Of a stretch of 64,000 nucleotides of DNA, positions 52,764 through 62,354 are shown in pieces. This DNA is from JAZSNL01 sp045536365 (GTDB lineage: Bacteria; Bacillota_I; Bacilli_A; ML615J-28; CAG-313). The stretch covers positions 1-64,000 of the forward strand of contig JAZSNL010000013.1 of the NCBI GenBank assembly GCA_045536365.1, read 5' to 3'. Every line of letters starts with the position of its first letter. The first letter of the stretch is position 1. The notes beneath the pieces are model-generated. The model had not been told where the DNA came from and ran no database searches. It saw only the letters and a list, made by a program, of their open reading frames with translations. A program made the translations under genes and the position numbers.

Positions 52764-53486
52764 ATGGCTAGATTAACAAGAAATTCTTATAAAAGAAAAA
52801 TTATTTTATTTGGTGTTTTTGTATTTATGTCAATTGCATTAATCTCTACAGGTTTTGCTGCATGGGTTATGTCAAGTGATGCTGAAGATACTACACAAGG
52901 TAATGTAAGTGTTGGTATTGTTAATGATGCTTCATTAAAAATTAATGTTACTAATAAAGCTGATTTAGAAGCTTTTACATTCTTATTTGAACCTGCTAAG
53001 GATGATAATACTGGTAGAGTTCGTTTAGATAGTGATGATCCTAAGACTGAAGAATTAACTTTCACTATTGAAGGTAATATTACAAATGCTGAAATCTTAG
53101 CTACTGATGGTTTCACTATTGAAATGTTATTACCTGAGGGTATGCAAAAGGCGATTGAATTAAATTATATTGTTGCGCCTGAATGTGTTGGTGAAGCTAA
53201 AGTTATTACTTTAGATGGTGAAGGAAACTTTAGTTATACATTAACTTTTAAATGGGGTACTGCATTTGAAGGTATTAATCCATCTTTATATTTTGATAAT
53301 GATGAAGATGGTTTAGCTGTTTCTGATGCGGAAGTTAAAACTATTTTAGAGGATTTACGTGCTTGTGTATTTAATTATTATGATGTTTTAAATACTCCAG
53401 GTGCTAATCGTGCTGAAGTTATTGAAGCACATAAAGCTGATGAACTTCCTAAGTTCACAGTTACATTAATTGCAAAAGCTAACTAG
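52764..53486 (+). CDS. SipW-type exported protein 2 (paralogue)
   Basis: The 240-aa protein shares the STGFAAWVMSSDAEDTTQGN signal end with the first gene and has a similar beta-rich body ending PKFTVTLIAKAN; both have a FxWG strand near residue 165-170. The two are diverged copies. GAGGTG precedes the ATG. No cysteine pairs or cell-wall sorting signal is seen. Confidence 0.8.
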   Translation: MARLTRNSYKRKIILFGVFVFMSIALISTGFAAWVMSSDAEDTTQGNVSVGIVNDASLKINVTNKADLEAFTFLFEPAKDDNTGRVRLDSDDPKTEELTFTIEGNITNAEILATDGFTIEMLLPEGMQKAIELNYIVAPECVGEAKVITLDGEGNFSYTLTFKWGTAFEGINPSLYFDNDEDGLAVSDAEVKTILEDLRACVFNYYDVLNTPGANRAEVIEAHKADELPKFTVTLIAKAN

Positions 53487-53501
53487 GATTGATAGAATCG
53501 T

Positions 53502-54500
53502 ATGACTTCTACAGATATTATCTCAACTGTCGTTACCTTCATAGGAGTCTTTAGTTTTGCAACTTTGTTTACGATTCTTTATAAATCGTATGCTTCTTCT
53601 CAAATTGCAGAAATTAAATCTGGCAAGAGAGATATTGAAATTATAGATGAAGTCATTTATGATAGACAATCACATGTACAACAAAGAAGGAAGGTAATTG
53701 GTCTTATTAGAACAATTGCCTTCTATCTAGTTATAATTATCATTGTTCCAATTTTTGCCTTTTCTTTAGTTAATAAAGTTATGGGTAATGTTATGATGAT
53801 TGGAAATAAAGCGGTTATGGTTATTCCAACTGATTCAATGAGTTATAAGAATGAAGCGAATAGTTATTTGTTTAATCGAAACTTAAATAATCAGATTCAA
53901 CCGTATGATATTATTGTTTTAGAAAAGGTTAGTAAGAGTGATATTAAGATGTATGATGTTATTGCTTATAAGAATGATAAGGGTGTTAATATTGTGCATC
54001 GTATTATTGATATTGATGGAAATAAGTATACTACTCGTGGTGATATTTATGATAGTTCAAAGACTGACCTTTATAAACCGGTATTTGAAGATGTTATTGG
54101 TAGGTATACTGGTAAGAGGATACCGGGTGTAGGGATATTTATTATGTTCTTACAGTCTTATGCGGGTATTATAACGGTTGTTTCGCTTGTTTATTGTTTA
54201 TTAATGATTGATAGAACGGCTGAAAAGATTAATAAGGTTCAACAAGAAAGAATTGATAAGTTAGAAGAAGCTTTAGATTATTTAGATGAATCGAGTAGTG
54301 ATTGTATGAAGGCTGAATATAAGGAAACGATTTATTATAAAGGTTATGCTTATATGTTTGATGAGAATGGTTTTATAGATAAGACGGAGATTAAAGAAGG
54401 TCCTTATTTAGAAAAATCGAATGATACTATTATTAAAGAAAAAGAAGATTTAGAAAATAATATAACTACTGAAGAGGTAGTTATTGACAATCAAGATTAA
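53502..54500 (+). CDS. sipW: SipW-type signal peptidase I
   Basis: The 332-aa protein is an ER-type (S26B) signal peptidase: Ser112 in PTDSM and His166 in VNIVHRIID replace the Ser-Lys dyad of ordinary bacterial enzymes, with TTRGD near 177. Membrane helices lie at about 7-27, 68-90 and 212-238. It has an extra N-terminal helix and a cytoplasmic C-terminal tail of about 95 acidic residues, unlike Bacillus SipW (about 190 aa). It probably cleaves the three TasA-like proteins of the operon. Confidence 0.92.
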   Translation: MTSTDIISTVVTFIGVFSFATLFTILYKSYASSQIAEIKSGKRDIEIIDEVIYDRQSHVQQRRKVIGLIRTIAFYLVIIIIVPIFAFSLVNKVMGNVMMIGNKAVMVIPTDSMSYKNEANSYLFNRNLNNQIQPYDIIVLEKVSKSDIKMYDVIAYKNDKGVNIVHRIIDIDGNKYTTRGDIYDSSKTDLYKPVFEDVIGRYTGKRIPGVGIFIMFLQSYAGIITVVSLVYCLLMIDRTAEKINKVQQERIDKLEEALDYLDESSSDCMKAEYKETIYYKGYAYMFDENGFIDKTEIKEGPYLEKSNDTIIKEKEDLENNITTEEVVIDNQD

Positions 54501-54515
54501 AGGGAGAAAAGAAAT

Positions 54516-56336
54516 ATGATTAAACCCTATTTCACTAGAAAGAATTTTATAAAATTAGCGTTATCTTTCTTTTATTCTATCACTGTATTATTTGCAGGTT
54601 TTTGTATTGATGGCGGACAGCTTGATGCTGGTCAACAACCTGGTATTATATACATTGGTAATCCTATTGCTAAATTAGGAAATGCTATTTTTGGTTTTAA
54701 TTATGGTGATGTTGGTACTTCTATGTATTTACTTTTAATACTTGTTGCTATTTATATTTCATTGTTTATTGGTATTTTCTTATATGAAAGACAATATGCA
54801 ATTGTTAATGGTAAAAAGAAATATAGTGTTAAAATGATAATTACTTATGTATTAACATTGCTAGCTTGTACTGCTTTATCATTAGGTTTAGGTCTTTTAT
54901 TCCAAAAGCCTGATCAAGTTGGTGCTGCTTTAAAATATTTAGGTCAAAGTTTAGCTATTGGTACTATTATTTATGTTGGTATTATGGCTTTATTTGGTGG
55001 TATTTTAATGTTCTTCACTAATTATTTATTAATTGATAAACCTTTTAAATCTCTTGATGCTGAAGATGAACCTATTATTGGTGATGAAGAAGAGATTAAT
55101 GCGGATGTTACTGCTAATTTTGATACTCCTGAGGGTGTTAATGGTGTTACTGGCAATGGTGTTGCTGGTGGCGGTGTTGGTGGTATCGGTGAGGGTACTG
55201 GTGAGTCTGTTGTTCGTAAGGCTGAAGAGTTGGATGATAGAGAAAAGGTATTCCCTGGATTATCATTAACTGATGTTAATTATGATGGGTATGTAATTGA
55301 TAGTATTGAATCTGATAAGTATCAATTAGATGAACTTTGTGTAAGATTTAGAAATTATCTTGCAAAGGAAGAAAAGTTGTATTATGAGCTTGATACTATT
55401 CGTTATTTTATTAGTGGTTTAGCTGCTAGTAAGTTTATGATTTTAGAGGGATTAAGTGGTACTGGTAAATCTAGTTTACCTAGATATTTTGCTAAGTTCG
55501 TTAATGCTGAGGTTTTATTTGTTCCTGTTCAAGCTACATGGAGAGATAAGACTAGTTTAATTGGTTATTTTAATGACTTTTCTAAGGTTTATGCGGAAAC
55601 TGAGTTTTTAAATAAGCTTTATAGTTCTAATTATAATCCTGATAAGATTCATATTTTTGTATTAGATGAAATGAATATTTCACGTGTTGAATATTATTTT
55701 GCTGATTTCTTATCAGTATTAGAATATCCAGAAGATGAAAGAAGATTAAAGATAATGCAATTACCTTACGGATTTGTTCCTCCTGCAAAATTAGAAGAAG
55801 GTTATTTACAAATCTTAGGTAATAGTTTCTTTGTTGGTACTGCCAATAAGGATGACTCTACATTTACAATTACTGATAAGGTTTATGACCGTGCGATTAC
55901 TATTGATTTTGATAATCGTAATGATGCTTTTGAGGTAACTGGTGATGCAGAAAAAGTGAATATTAGTTATTCACATTTACATGGTTTATTTGAAAATGCG
56001 TTAGCAAATGTTGATAATCAATTAACTAAAGCTGATTTAAGTAAATTTGAAGTTATTACTGATTTCATTTATGAAAAATTTGATATTACATTTGGTAACC
56101 GTATTTTAACTCAAATTACTAATATTGTTCCTGTATTTATCGCTGCTGGTGGTAAAAAGGAAGATGCTCTTGATTTCTTATTATCAAGAAAAGTTATTAG
56201 TAAGATTGAAGGACGTTTTGAAGATTATGTTAAAGGTGCATTAAAAGAATTACTTGTTTTAATGGAAAAAACATATGGTTCTGGCGTTTTAAGACGTAGT
56301 GAAAAAACTGTTCAAAGTATAATGAGAAGGTTATAA
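54516..56336 (+). CDS. Membrane-anchored AAA+ ATPase (McrB-like/AAA_5)
   Basis: The 606-aa protein has four membrane helices (about 11-30, 68-90, 106-128 and 145-173), an acidic then Gly-rich linker (180-235), and an AAA+ domain: Walker A GLSGTGKS at 312-319, Walker B FVLDEMN near 381, sensor-1 Asn444 (GTANKDD) and an arginine near 459. The module resembles AAA_5/McrB ATPases. Its partner downstream is DUF2357-like. Membrane anchoring and the SipW neighbours suggest work at the envelope rather than on DNA. I know no characterised relative with this layout. Confidence 0.85.
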   Translation: MIKPYFTRKNFIKLALSFFYSITVLFAGFCIDGGQLDAGQQPGIIYIGNPIAKLGNAIFGFNYGDVGTSMYLLLILVAIYISLFIGIFLYERQYAIVNGKKKYSVKMIITYVLTLLACTALSLGLGLLFQKPDQVGAALKYLGQSLAIGTIIYVGIMALFGGILMFFTNYLLIDKPFKSLDAEDEPIIGDEEEINADVTANFDTPEGVNGVTGNGVAGGGVGGIGEGTGESVVRKAEELDDREKVFPGLSLTDVNYDGYVIDSIESDKYQLDELCVRFRNYLAKEEKLYYELDTIRYFISGLAASKFMILEGLSGTGKSSLPRYFAKFVNAEVLFVPVQATWRDKTSLIGYFNDFSKVYAETEFLNKLYSSNYNPDKIHIFVLDEMNISRVEYYFADFLSVLEYPEDERRLKIMQLPYGFVPPAKLEEGYLQILGNSFFVGTANKDDSTFTITDKVYDRAITIDFDNRNDAFEVTGDAEKVNISYSHLHGLFENALANVDNQLTKADLSKFEVITDFIYEKFDITFGNRILTQITNIVPVFIAAGGKKEDALDFLLSRKVISKIEGRFEDYVKGALKELLVLMEKTYGSGVLRRSEKTVQSIMRRL

Positions 56337-56338
56337 TT

Positions 56339-57610
56339 ATGAAGATTATTGAAGAAAGCAAATTAAAACAAAATATTAGACAACTGAATAAATACGAAAG
56401 AGCATTCAAAGAGCCTAATGAGTTTTATGAGAATTTAGATTCGTTAGAATTAGATTCTTTACAAACGGTTAGTTTTGATCAAGATAATGCTTTCTTCGAT
56501 GAAATTTCATTTATTTTAAATGTTATTGCATCTATTATTTCACATCCTCATCTTTCTAATAAAGGTGAAGATGTGGTAATTAGAAGCGAACTTGCGGGGC
56601 ATATTTCAACGGAGTCTTTCCAAAGGATGTTTAAAGAACCTTCATTCTGGAAGGAAAAAGATTTAGAGATGGCTCCTGAGTATGTTCATCATTATCAATA
56701 TACTGATGAAATTAAAATATATGAAAATGTATTTATTGGGATGGTTATTAGATTAATTGATCAAGAGGTTAATGAGTATATTGATTTTTATAGTCAATTG
56801 ATTCCATCAATTGATTATGATAATTCTGATGTTTTGTTGGAAGATGAAAATACGGAAGTTGCTTTAAGTAAGTTAAATACTTTAAGAAGAAAGCTTCGAT
56901 TTATTAAAAATACTTATTTTTATAAGGAAGTTTCAAAGGTGAAATTATCGCTTAAGAATCTTCAACCTACAAATATTCTTGTAAAGGATCGTTTGTATAA
57001 TTATTGTTATCGTTTTTATAAGAAATTTATTCAATATACAGATAAAGAAAGTTTAGTAAAAGATTTTAATACTTATTATTATTTATTATTAGTAAAAGTA
57101 TTAAAGAAGAAGCAATTTGTATTAGATAGTAATAAAAAACAAGCTAGACATAATTTATATTTTGTTAGTGATGGTTATTATGCTAATCTATTATTAGAAA
57201 GAGGTAAATCTAGTATTTTATTACAAATTGGCTTAAATGATTCTGATTATATTTCTAAGCATCGATTAGTATTAAATACTGATCGTGATATTGAAGATTA
57301 TGTAGATGTTAATTCAAGTAATGTTTTAACGGTTGCTTTTGCAACATTATGGAATATTAAAGATAGTAGTGATTTAAAGCATTTTATCTTTAAAAATGCA
57401 ATGTCAGAAGAAAGTGTTGCACAGTATTGGATTTTAAATAAATTTGAGGAAAGACAAATTAAACAAGATATGTTTACTAGATATTGTCCAGTATGTAAGG
57501 GTAACAATCTTGATGAGTTAAATGGTGTTTATGAATGTCCTGATTGTAATACTATTTATACATTCAAGAAAGAAAATCTAGCATGGTTCCTAAAGATAAG
57601 GAGGGTTTAG
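56339..57610 (+). CDS. DUF2357-like protein with C-terminal zinc ribbon
   Basis: The 423-aa cytoplasmic protein resembles DUF2357 partners of McrB-type ATPases: YENVFIGMVIRLIDQEVNEY near 124-143, KLNTLRRKLRFIKNTYFYKEV near 180-200, then YRFYKKFI near 225. It ends in a zinc ribbon (CPVCKGN…YECPDC) near 380-407. I find no PD-(D/E)xK nuclease motif, so DNA cleavage is unlikely. It starts 2 bases after the ATPase gene. The match is by eye and moderate. Confidence 0.65.
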   Translation: MKIIEESKLKQNIRQLNKYERAFKEPNEFYENLDSLELDSLQTVSFDQDNAFFDEISFILNVIASIISHPHLSNKGEDVVIRSELAGHISTESFQRMFKEPSFWKEKDLEMAPEYVHHYQYTDEIKIYENVFIGMVIRLIDQEVNEYIDFYSQLIPSIDYDNSDVLLEDENTEVALSKLNTLRRKLRFIKNTYFYKEVSKVKLSLKNLQPTNILVKDRLYNYCYRFYKKFIQYTDKESLVKDFNTYYYLLLVKVLKKKQFVLDSNKKQARHNLYFVSDGYYANLLLERGKSSILLQIGLNDSDYISKHRLVLNTDRDIEDYVDVNSSNVLTVAFATLWNIKDSSDLKHFIFKNAMSEESVAQYWILNKFEERQIKQDMFTRYCPVCKGNNLDELNGVYECPDCNTIYTFKKENLAWFLKIRRV

Positions 57611-58372
57611 ATGAATGATAATGTAGATAATAATGTTGAAAAAGAAGAAATAAAACCGGCTATTAAGATTCAGGATTTGTATAAGTCTTATGGTACTAAA
57701 GAGGTTTTAAAAGGTCTTAATTTAGAAGTGTATAAAGGTGAATTGTTTGGATTTATTGGTCGAAATGGTATTGGTAAGTCTACAACAATTGATTGTATGA
57801 TTGGATCTAAGAAGTTTAATAGTGGGATTATTGAAATTGATGGTCATAATATTGTAACTGATCCAATTGCTGCAAAAGAGTCATTTGGTTATGTTGCGAG
57901 TGAGCCTACTTGTTATGAGGAAATGACTGGTTATGAGTATCTTGAGTTTATTGCAAGTATTTATCAAATCAGTGAGGGTGAACTTCAGAAGAATGCGAAT
58001 TATTTATGTAGTAGATTACAGCTTGATTTAAAGGAATTAAGTAATCCGATTGCGGATTATTCTCATGGGATGAAACAAAAGCTTTGTTTAGCGGCTAGTT
58101 TATTACATAGTCCAAAGATATGGATATTAGATGAACCTACTGTAGGGTTAGATATTATGGCAGTAGAAGAGCTTAAGAAGATGATGAGGGAGTATGCAAA
58201 TCATGATAATTGTGTATTTGTTACTAGTCATAATATTGAGCTTGTAGCGAAGTTATGTGATCGTGTAGCGGTTGTTAATAATGGAACTGTTGCTGCGTTG
58301 TATGATTTAAATCGTAATCCGAATAAGCGTTTACAACTTTCTCGAATCTTTATTGAAACGTATGGAGGTTAG
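57611..58372 (+). CDS. ABC transporter ATP-binding protein
   Basis: The 253-aa protein has Walker A GRNGIGKSTT near 51, signature YSHGMKQK near 150, Walker B WILDEPTVGLD near 171 and the His switch TSHNIE near 205. It is of the CcmA/NatA-like class and pairs with the permease encoded 2 bases later. It begins right after the DUF2357-like stop, with AGGAGG inside that gene. Confidence 0.94.
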   Translation: MNDNVDNNVEKEEIKPAIKIQDLYKSYGTKEVLKGLNLEVYKGELFGFIGRNGIGKSTTIDCMIGSKKFNSGIIEIDGHNIVTDPIAAKESFGYVASEPTCYEEMTGYEYLEFIASIYQISEGELQKNANYLCSRLQLDLKELSNPIADYSHGMKQKLCLAASLLHSPKIWILDEPTVGLDIMAVEELKKMMREYANHDNCVFVTSHNIELVAKLCDRVAVVNNGTVAALYDLNRNPNKRLQLSRIFIETYGG

Positions 58373-58374
58373 TT

Positions 58375-59967
58375 ATGCTTAACCTTCTTGCGAAGGATTT
58401 CAAACTTATTTTTGGTAAGGGTGGAAGTCTTTCTAAACGTATTATTTCTGTTTTAATTACAATTTTATTTGTTGGTGCTTTTGTTGGTATTGAAGTATTC
58501 TTATATACAAGAATATTAACGAATGAGCAAATTAAGAGTGTGCCTAATTCGATTATGGCTTTGACTAATTTGTTTTTGTTTGTTATTTCGATAATTATAA
58601 TAGTTTCTGACTTGGTTAATGCAAATAGGTTATTTTTCAATGAAAAGGATATTGAACAGTTGTCTATTCATCCGGTGGATGAAATTTCAATTATCTTTTC
58701 GAAGTTGATATTTTTGTTTTTTACACATTACGCATTAAGTTTTGTAACTAGTTTTCCATTGTTTGTTTCTTATGGAGTTATTTACAAAAAGACAATGATG
58801 TTTTATTATTTAGGGATTTTTTATCCGGTTCTTACTTTCTTTTTTGAAGTTGGGGTAGCGCTTATATTTGTTTATCCTTTCTGGTTATTAAAGAAGTTTT
58901 TAAATAAACAGGTTGTTGTTAGGTTTATTGTTATTGCGGTTGTGTTGTTTGCATTTTGTTTTGTTTATACTTATGTATTAAATATTTTTATTGAGATTAT
59001 TATAGGTGGTAGTTTTAACCGAATTCTTGTTTATGTACCTGATTTAGTAAGGTTACAAAGGTTTGAGTTCCCGACTAATTTTATTGTTCAGGCGATGTTT
59101 GCTAATCAAAAAAGATATTTCTTTCCTTTTATTGCAATAGGTCTTGGTGTGTTTATGTTAGGATGTACAATTGCAGTATTTGCGTTTAATTATGTTAGGA
59201 ATATTTCGGTTAGTAAAAATAATAAACAAAGGGTTAAACCTTTAAAGAAATCAAGTGTTGTTATGGCTTTAATTAAGAAGGAGTTTAAGATGTTAACGAA
59301 GAATACGGAGTATAGTTTTTCGTTTCTTGGTTTACTTGTTATTCAACCGCTTCTTGCTTATTTGGTTGTAAAGGCGCTTAATACGATTTTTACTACTGGT
59401 GTTTTTGCTTATTATATTAGTATTGTTCCTAATTTCTTACCTTTAATGGATGTGCTTTTATTAATGATTTTTACGGTTAGTATTAATCAAGGGGCGTGTC
59501 AATATATTCAAATGGAAAAAAGGACAATAAAGGTTATGAAGACGATTCCGGTTAGTTATAAGACTCAGCTTTTGATTAAGGTTGGTATTCCATTTGTTTT
59601 ATCTTTTGTTTCTTTCTTAATTACAATTCTTGTTTTAGTTATTAGTGGTGTTATTAGTTTTATTACTTTTGTATTTGCGTTAATATTAGTAACTATTTTA
59701 CTTATAACTTATGAGATTGTTTCTTTAAAGGAAGAGTTAAGTATTAGAAATAGAAAACCAAGATCTACTTTTATATCTAATTTATATTCTTACGCTTTAC
59801 CGATTGTTTATTTTGGGGTTACTGCGGTGCTTTCATTTTATTCAATTCCGCTTGTATTGGCGTTTATAATTGGTGTTGTTGTGCTTGTTGGTATTTTGAT
59901 ACCTAATATAATTCATATTAAAAAGAATATGAATAGTTTATTTATGGATTTGGATGTGATTAATTAA
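58375..59967 (+). CDS. ABC transporter permease
   Basis: The 530-aa protein has about twelve hydrophobic segments in two blocks (about 20-285 and 315-520) joined by a basic loop. It resembles ABC-2-type permeases that move large substrates. It pairs with the ATPase just upstream. The substrate could be a lipid, peptide or a part of the surface structure. It overlaps the next gene by one base. Confidence 0.85.
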   Translation: MLNLLAKDFKLIFGKGGSLSKRIISVLITILFVGAFVGIEVFLYTRILTNEQIKSVPNSIMALTNLFLFVISIIIIVSDLVNANRLFFNEKDIEQLSIHPVDEISIIFSKLIFLFFTHYALSFVTSFPLFVSYGVIYKKTMMFYYLGIFYPVLTFFFEVGVALIFVYPFWLLKKFLNKQVVVRFIVIAVVLFAFCFVYTYVLNIFIEIIIGGSFNRILVYVPDLVRLQRFEFPTNFIVQAMFANQKRYFFPFIAIGLGVFMLGCTIAVFAFNYVRNISVSKNNKQRVKPLKKSSVVMALIKKEFKMLTKNTEYSFSFLGLLVIQPLLAYLVVKALNTIFTTGVFAYYISIVPNFLPLMDVLLLMIFTVSINQGACQYIQMEKRTIKVMKTIPVSYKTQLLIKVGIPFVLSFVSFLITILVLVISGVISFITFVFALILVTILLITYEIVSLKEELSIRNRKPRSTFISNLYSYALPIVYFGVTAVLSFYSIPLVLAFIIGVVVLVGILIPNIIHIKKNMNSLFMDLDVIN

Positions 59968-62351
59968 TGAAGAAGAATTTAATTATTTTATTGTTAATCC
60001 CGTTTTTAATCGCATTACTTGGTGTTGTTGCGATAAACACAACATATACAATTGTTGATAATGATATTGTAGGTATTAAGTGGAGTTATAATGATATTGA
60101 GGTTTTTGAAAAGGATAAGGAATATGCATTAATTGCTGAGGGTATTAATGAAAAAAATTACCCTGCTGGTAAGGGTAATAACTTAGTCTGGAGTGTTAAT
60201 GATAGTTCTTTTGGTGAATGTGTTTTAAGAAATTCTTTATGGTATTTTACACCATTAAAAGAAGGTGAATGTGTCTTAACATGTTCTAATGAAAAGGGTA
60301 ATATTTCTAAGAGAATGAATGTTATTGTATTTGAACGTGGTACGAGTGTTGTTATAGTTCAAGATAAGAATAAGAGTTCACAAAATAATATTGATCCTTT
60401 AACTTATTATGGAGAATTTGATTTCGAAGGTGGTAGAAAGGTTAATGCTACTTTTGATATTGATATAAAAGTTACTCCAGAAAATCCTGGTTCTGAATTA
60501 TTTGTTGAAGCTTGTAGTGATAATGTAAGTGTTGATTTAGATAAATCACAAGTTACAATTACAGGATCAGGAGATGCTTATTTCACTATTAATGGTACTA
60601 CTGGTGAAAATAAGATGAAACCAATGACTTATTCATTTAAGATTGTTGATGAAGGTGTTAATGTTTATGATTATGATGATTTATTAAATTGTACAAATAA
60701 GTCTAGTGAAGGCGAAGTTGTTGTTTTAAGAAAATCATTTGAATCTATTGATTATTTAGAAAATAATAGTAAAGATAGTAGTGTTGTATGTTTTGGTAAT
60801 TATAATCCAAATACTAAAAAATTTAGTTTTAGTAATGAGGTTTATAAGTTTACAACAACATATAATAAAAACTATATTGATCAATGGAATGATTATATTA
60901 GATCACAAGGTGGATCTAATATAGTTAGTGATCAAATTAATGTTGGATTAAGAGTTCAAAAGGATTTTTATGGTAATGGTTATACTATTAATATGCATAA
61001 TTTAACTTATCCATCTGATGAAATTATTCAAGTAGTTGATGGTGTTTCAATAAGTATTCCTACTTTAGCTCCAAGTGATATTTTTAGAGGTCCACTTCCT
61101 TTTTATGCGTTAGGGGATCCTAATAATATGCCACTTGTTAAAGCGTTTGGACAAGATAATATTGGAATGTATGTTGATGGTGATAATATTACTATTAATG
61201 ATGTTAATTTAAAGAATTGTGATTTTGGTAATATGATGTCTAATTTAAATACTGTTGGAACAGTATTAGAAACTAATGGTGATAATATTACAATTATTAA
61301 TTCTCGATTATCTAATGGTAAGAATATAATAAGAAGTAATTCATCTATGAATACAATAGTTAAAAACTCATTATTAAGTAATTCAAGAAATTTCTTGATT
61401 AGTATAGGTACTAATGAGTATATTAAAGTAGATGAAAATGAAGAATTTAATTTTATTGATTCTAATGGTGTAGTCAAAAAAGAGATTATCAAGACTTATT
61501 TCGAAGTTAATAATTCTGGTGATACAGTTTTAAATAATTATATCGGTGGTACTTTTAATAATAAACTTGCGATGAGAAATGCCTTATTATCAGTACAAAA
61601 TTCACTTAACAGAAAAGAGTTTGTTGAAGGAATTTATAAGGGTAGTATGACAGTTGAAGATGTTTTATTCTATCGTAGTGGTATTGCAAGTATTGCGCTT
61701 GAATCAATGTTTAATGGTCCTTTCTTAAATTATTCTGTTCCTAGTTCAATTGATACAATATTAAAAATGTTAACAACTAGTGATGGTACAAGCTTAGATA
61801 AATTAAAATTCGATCATTTATCTGGTATGAGTTATCCAGTTGAACTTAAGATAACTGGTAAAACAAAGTTTTATGATTATAAAACTGCTAATGGACTTGA
61901 TATTTCCGGGTTGATTGAAGAAAATATTTCTTCATTTGCGGCTAGTATAAAACCTGATTATCAAGGTGTAATTGATATTGATAAGATTTTCCCAGTTAAA
62001 GTTTACTTAATGAATGAAGCTAAAAGTAAAGGTTTAACTTATATGTCTAGTTATGTAAATGTACCAATTGCTTTTTATGGTGGAGGTATTAATACATCAA
62101 CTGTTAGTTTTGATGGACTTGAATGTATTGATCAAATAGGTGAAACTTTAAGAATTGATTTTATGGATAATTATTTATCACTTGGTCAATCTAATGATAT
62201 GATCGAAACATTAAAAAATATGATGTTAAAATCTGTTACAGTAGTTACAGGATATGAACCATTTAAGTTTATATGTATGAAAGGTAATGGTTACCTTTAT
62301 GATGAAACTCCTAAAGTTTCAGATTTAATTGAGAATGCTAAAGGAGCATAG
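59967..62351 (+). CDS. Large exported protein with Ig-like and beta-helix regions
   Basis: The 794-aa protein has an N-terminal signal or anchor helix (about 5-23), Ig-like strands in about 35-235, then a right-handed beta-helix region (about 320-540) with repeated N-x-I-T-I-x-x units (GDNITINDVNLKNC; GDNITIINSRLSNG; NTIVKNSLLSNS). The C-terminal 250 residues are of unknown fold. It lacks an LPxTG signal, so an uncleaved anchor is possible. Glycan binding or cleavage is common for such helices but unproven here. Confidence 0.8.
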   Translation: MKKNLIILLLIPFLIALLGVVAINTTYTIVDNDIVGIKWSYNDIEVFEKDKEYALIAEGINEKNYPAGKGNNLVWSVNDSSFGECVLRNSLWYFTPLKEGECVLTCSNEKGNISKRMNVIVFERGTSVVIVQDKNKSSQNNIDPLTYYGEFDFEGGRKVNATFDIDIKVTPENPGSELFVEACSDNVSVDLDKSQVTITGSGDAYFTINGTTGENKMKPMTYSFKIVDEGVNVYDYDDLLNCTNKSSEGEVVVLRKSFESIDYLENNSKDSSVVCFGNYNPNTKKFSFSNEVYKFTTTYNKNYIDQWNDYIRSQGGSNIVSDQINVGLRVQKDFYGNGYTINMHNLTYPSDEIIQVVDGVSISIPTLAPSDIFRGPLPFYALGDPNNMPLVKAFGQDNIGMYVDGDNITINDVNLKNCDFGNMMSNLNTVGTVLETNGDNITIINSRLSNGKNIIRSNSSMNTIVKNSLLSNSRNFLISIGTNEYIKVDENEEFNFIDSNGVVKKEIIKTYFEVNNSGDTVLNNYIGGTFNNKLAMRNALLSVQNSLNRKEFVEGIYKGSMTVEDVLFYRSGIASIALESMFNGPFLNYSVPSSIDTILKMLTTSDGTSLDKLKFDHLSGMSYPVELKITGKTKFYDYKTANGLDISGLIEENISSFAASIKPDYQGVIDIDKIFPVKVYLMNEAKSKGLTYMSSYVNVPIAFYGGGINTSTVSFDGLECIDQIGETLRIDFMDNYLSLGQSNDMIETLKNMMLKSVTVVTGYEPFKFICMKGNGYLYDETPKVSDLIENAKGA

Positions 62352-62354
62352 AAT

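Noticed and set aside
53938..54132. Small hydrophobic frame inside the sipW gene
   Set aside because: It is a +1 shadow of the peptidase coding sequence with no ribosome site.
55033..55269. Leu/Val-rich 78-aa frame inside the AAA+ gene
   Set aside because: It is an out-of-frame reading of the acidic and Gly-rich linker; composition follows from that sequence.
54516..57610. McrBC restriction system
   Set aside because: The ATPase has four membrane helices, the partner lacks a visible nuclease motif, and the neighbours are secretion genes.
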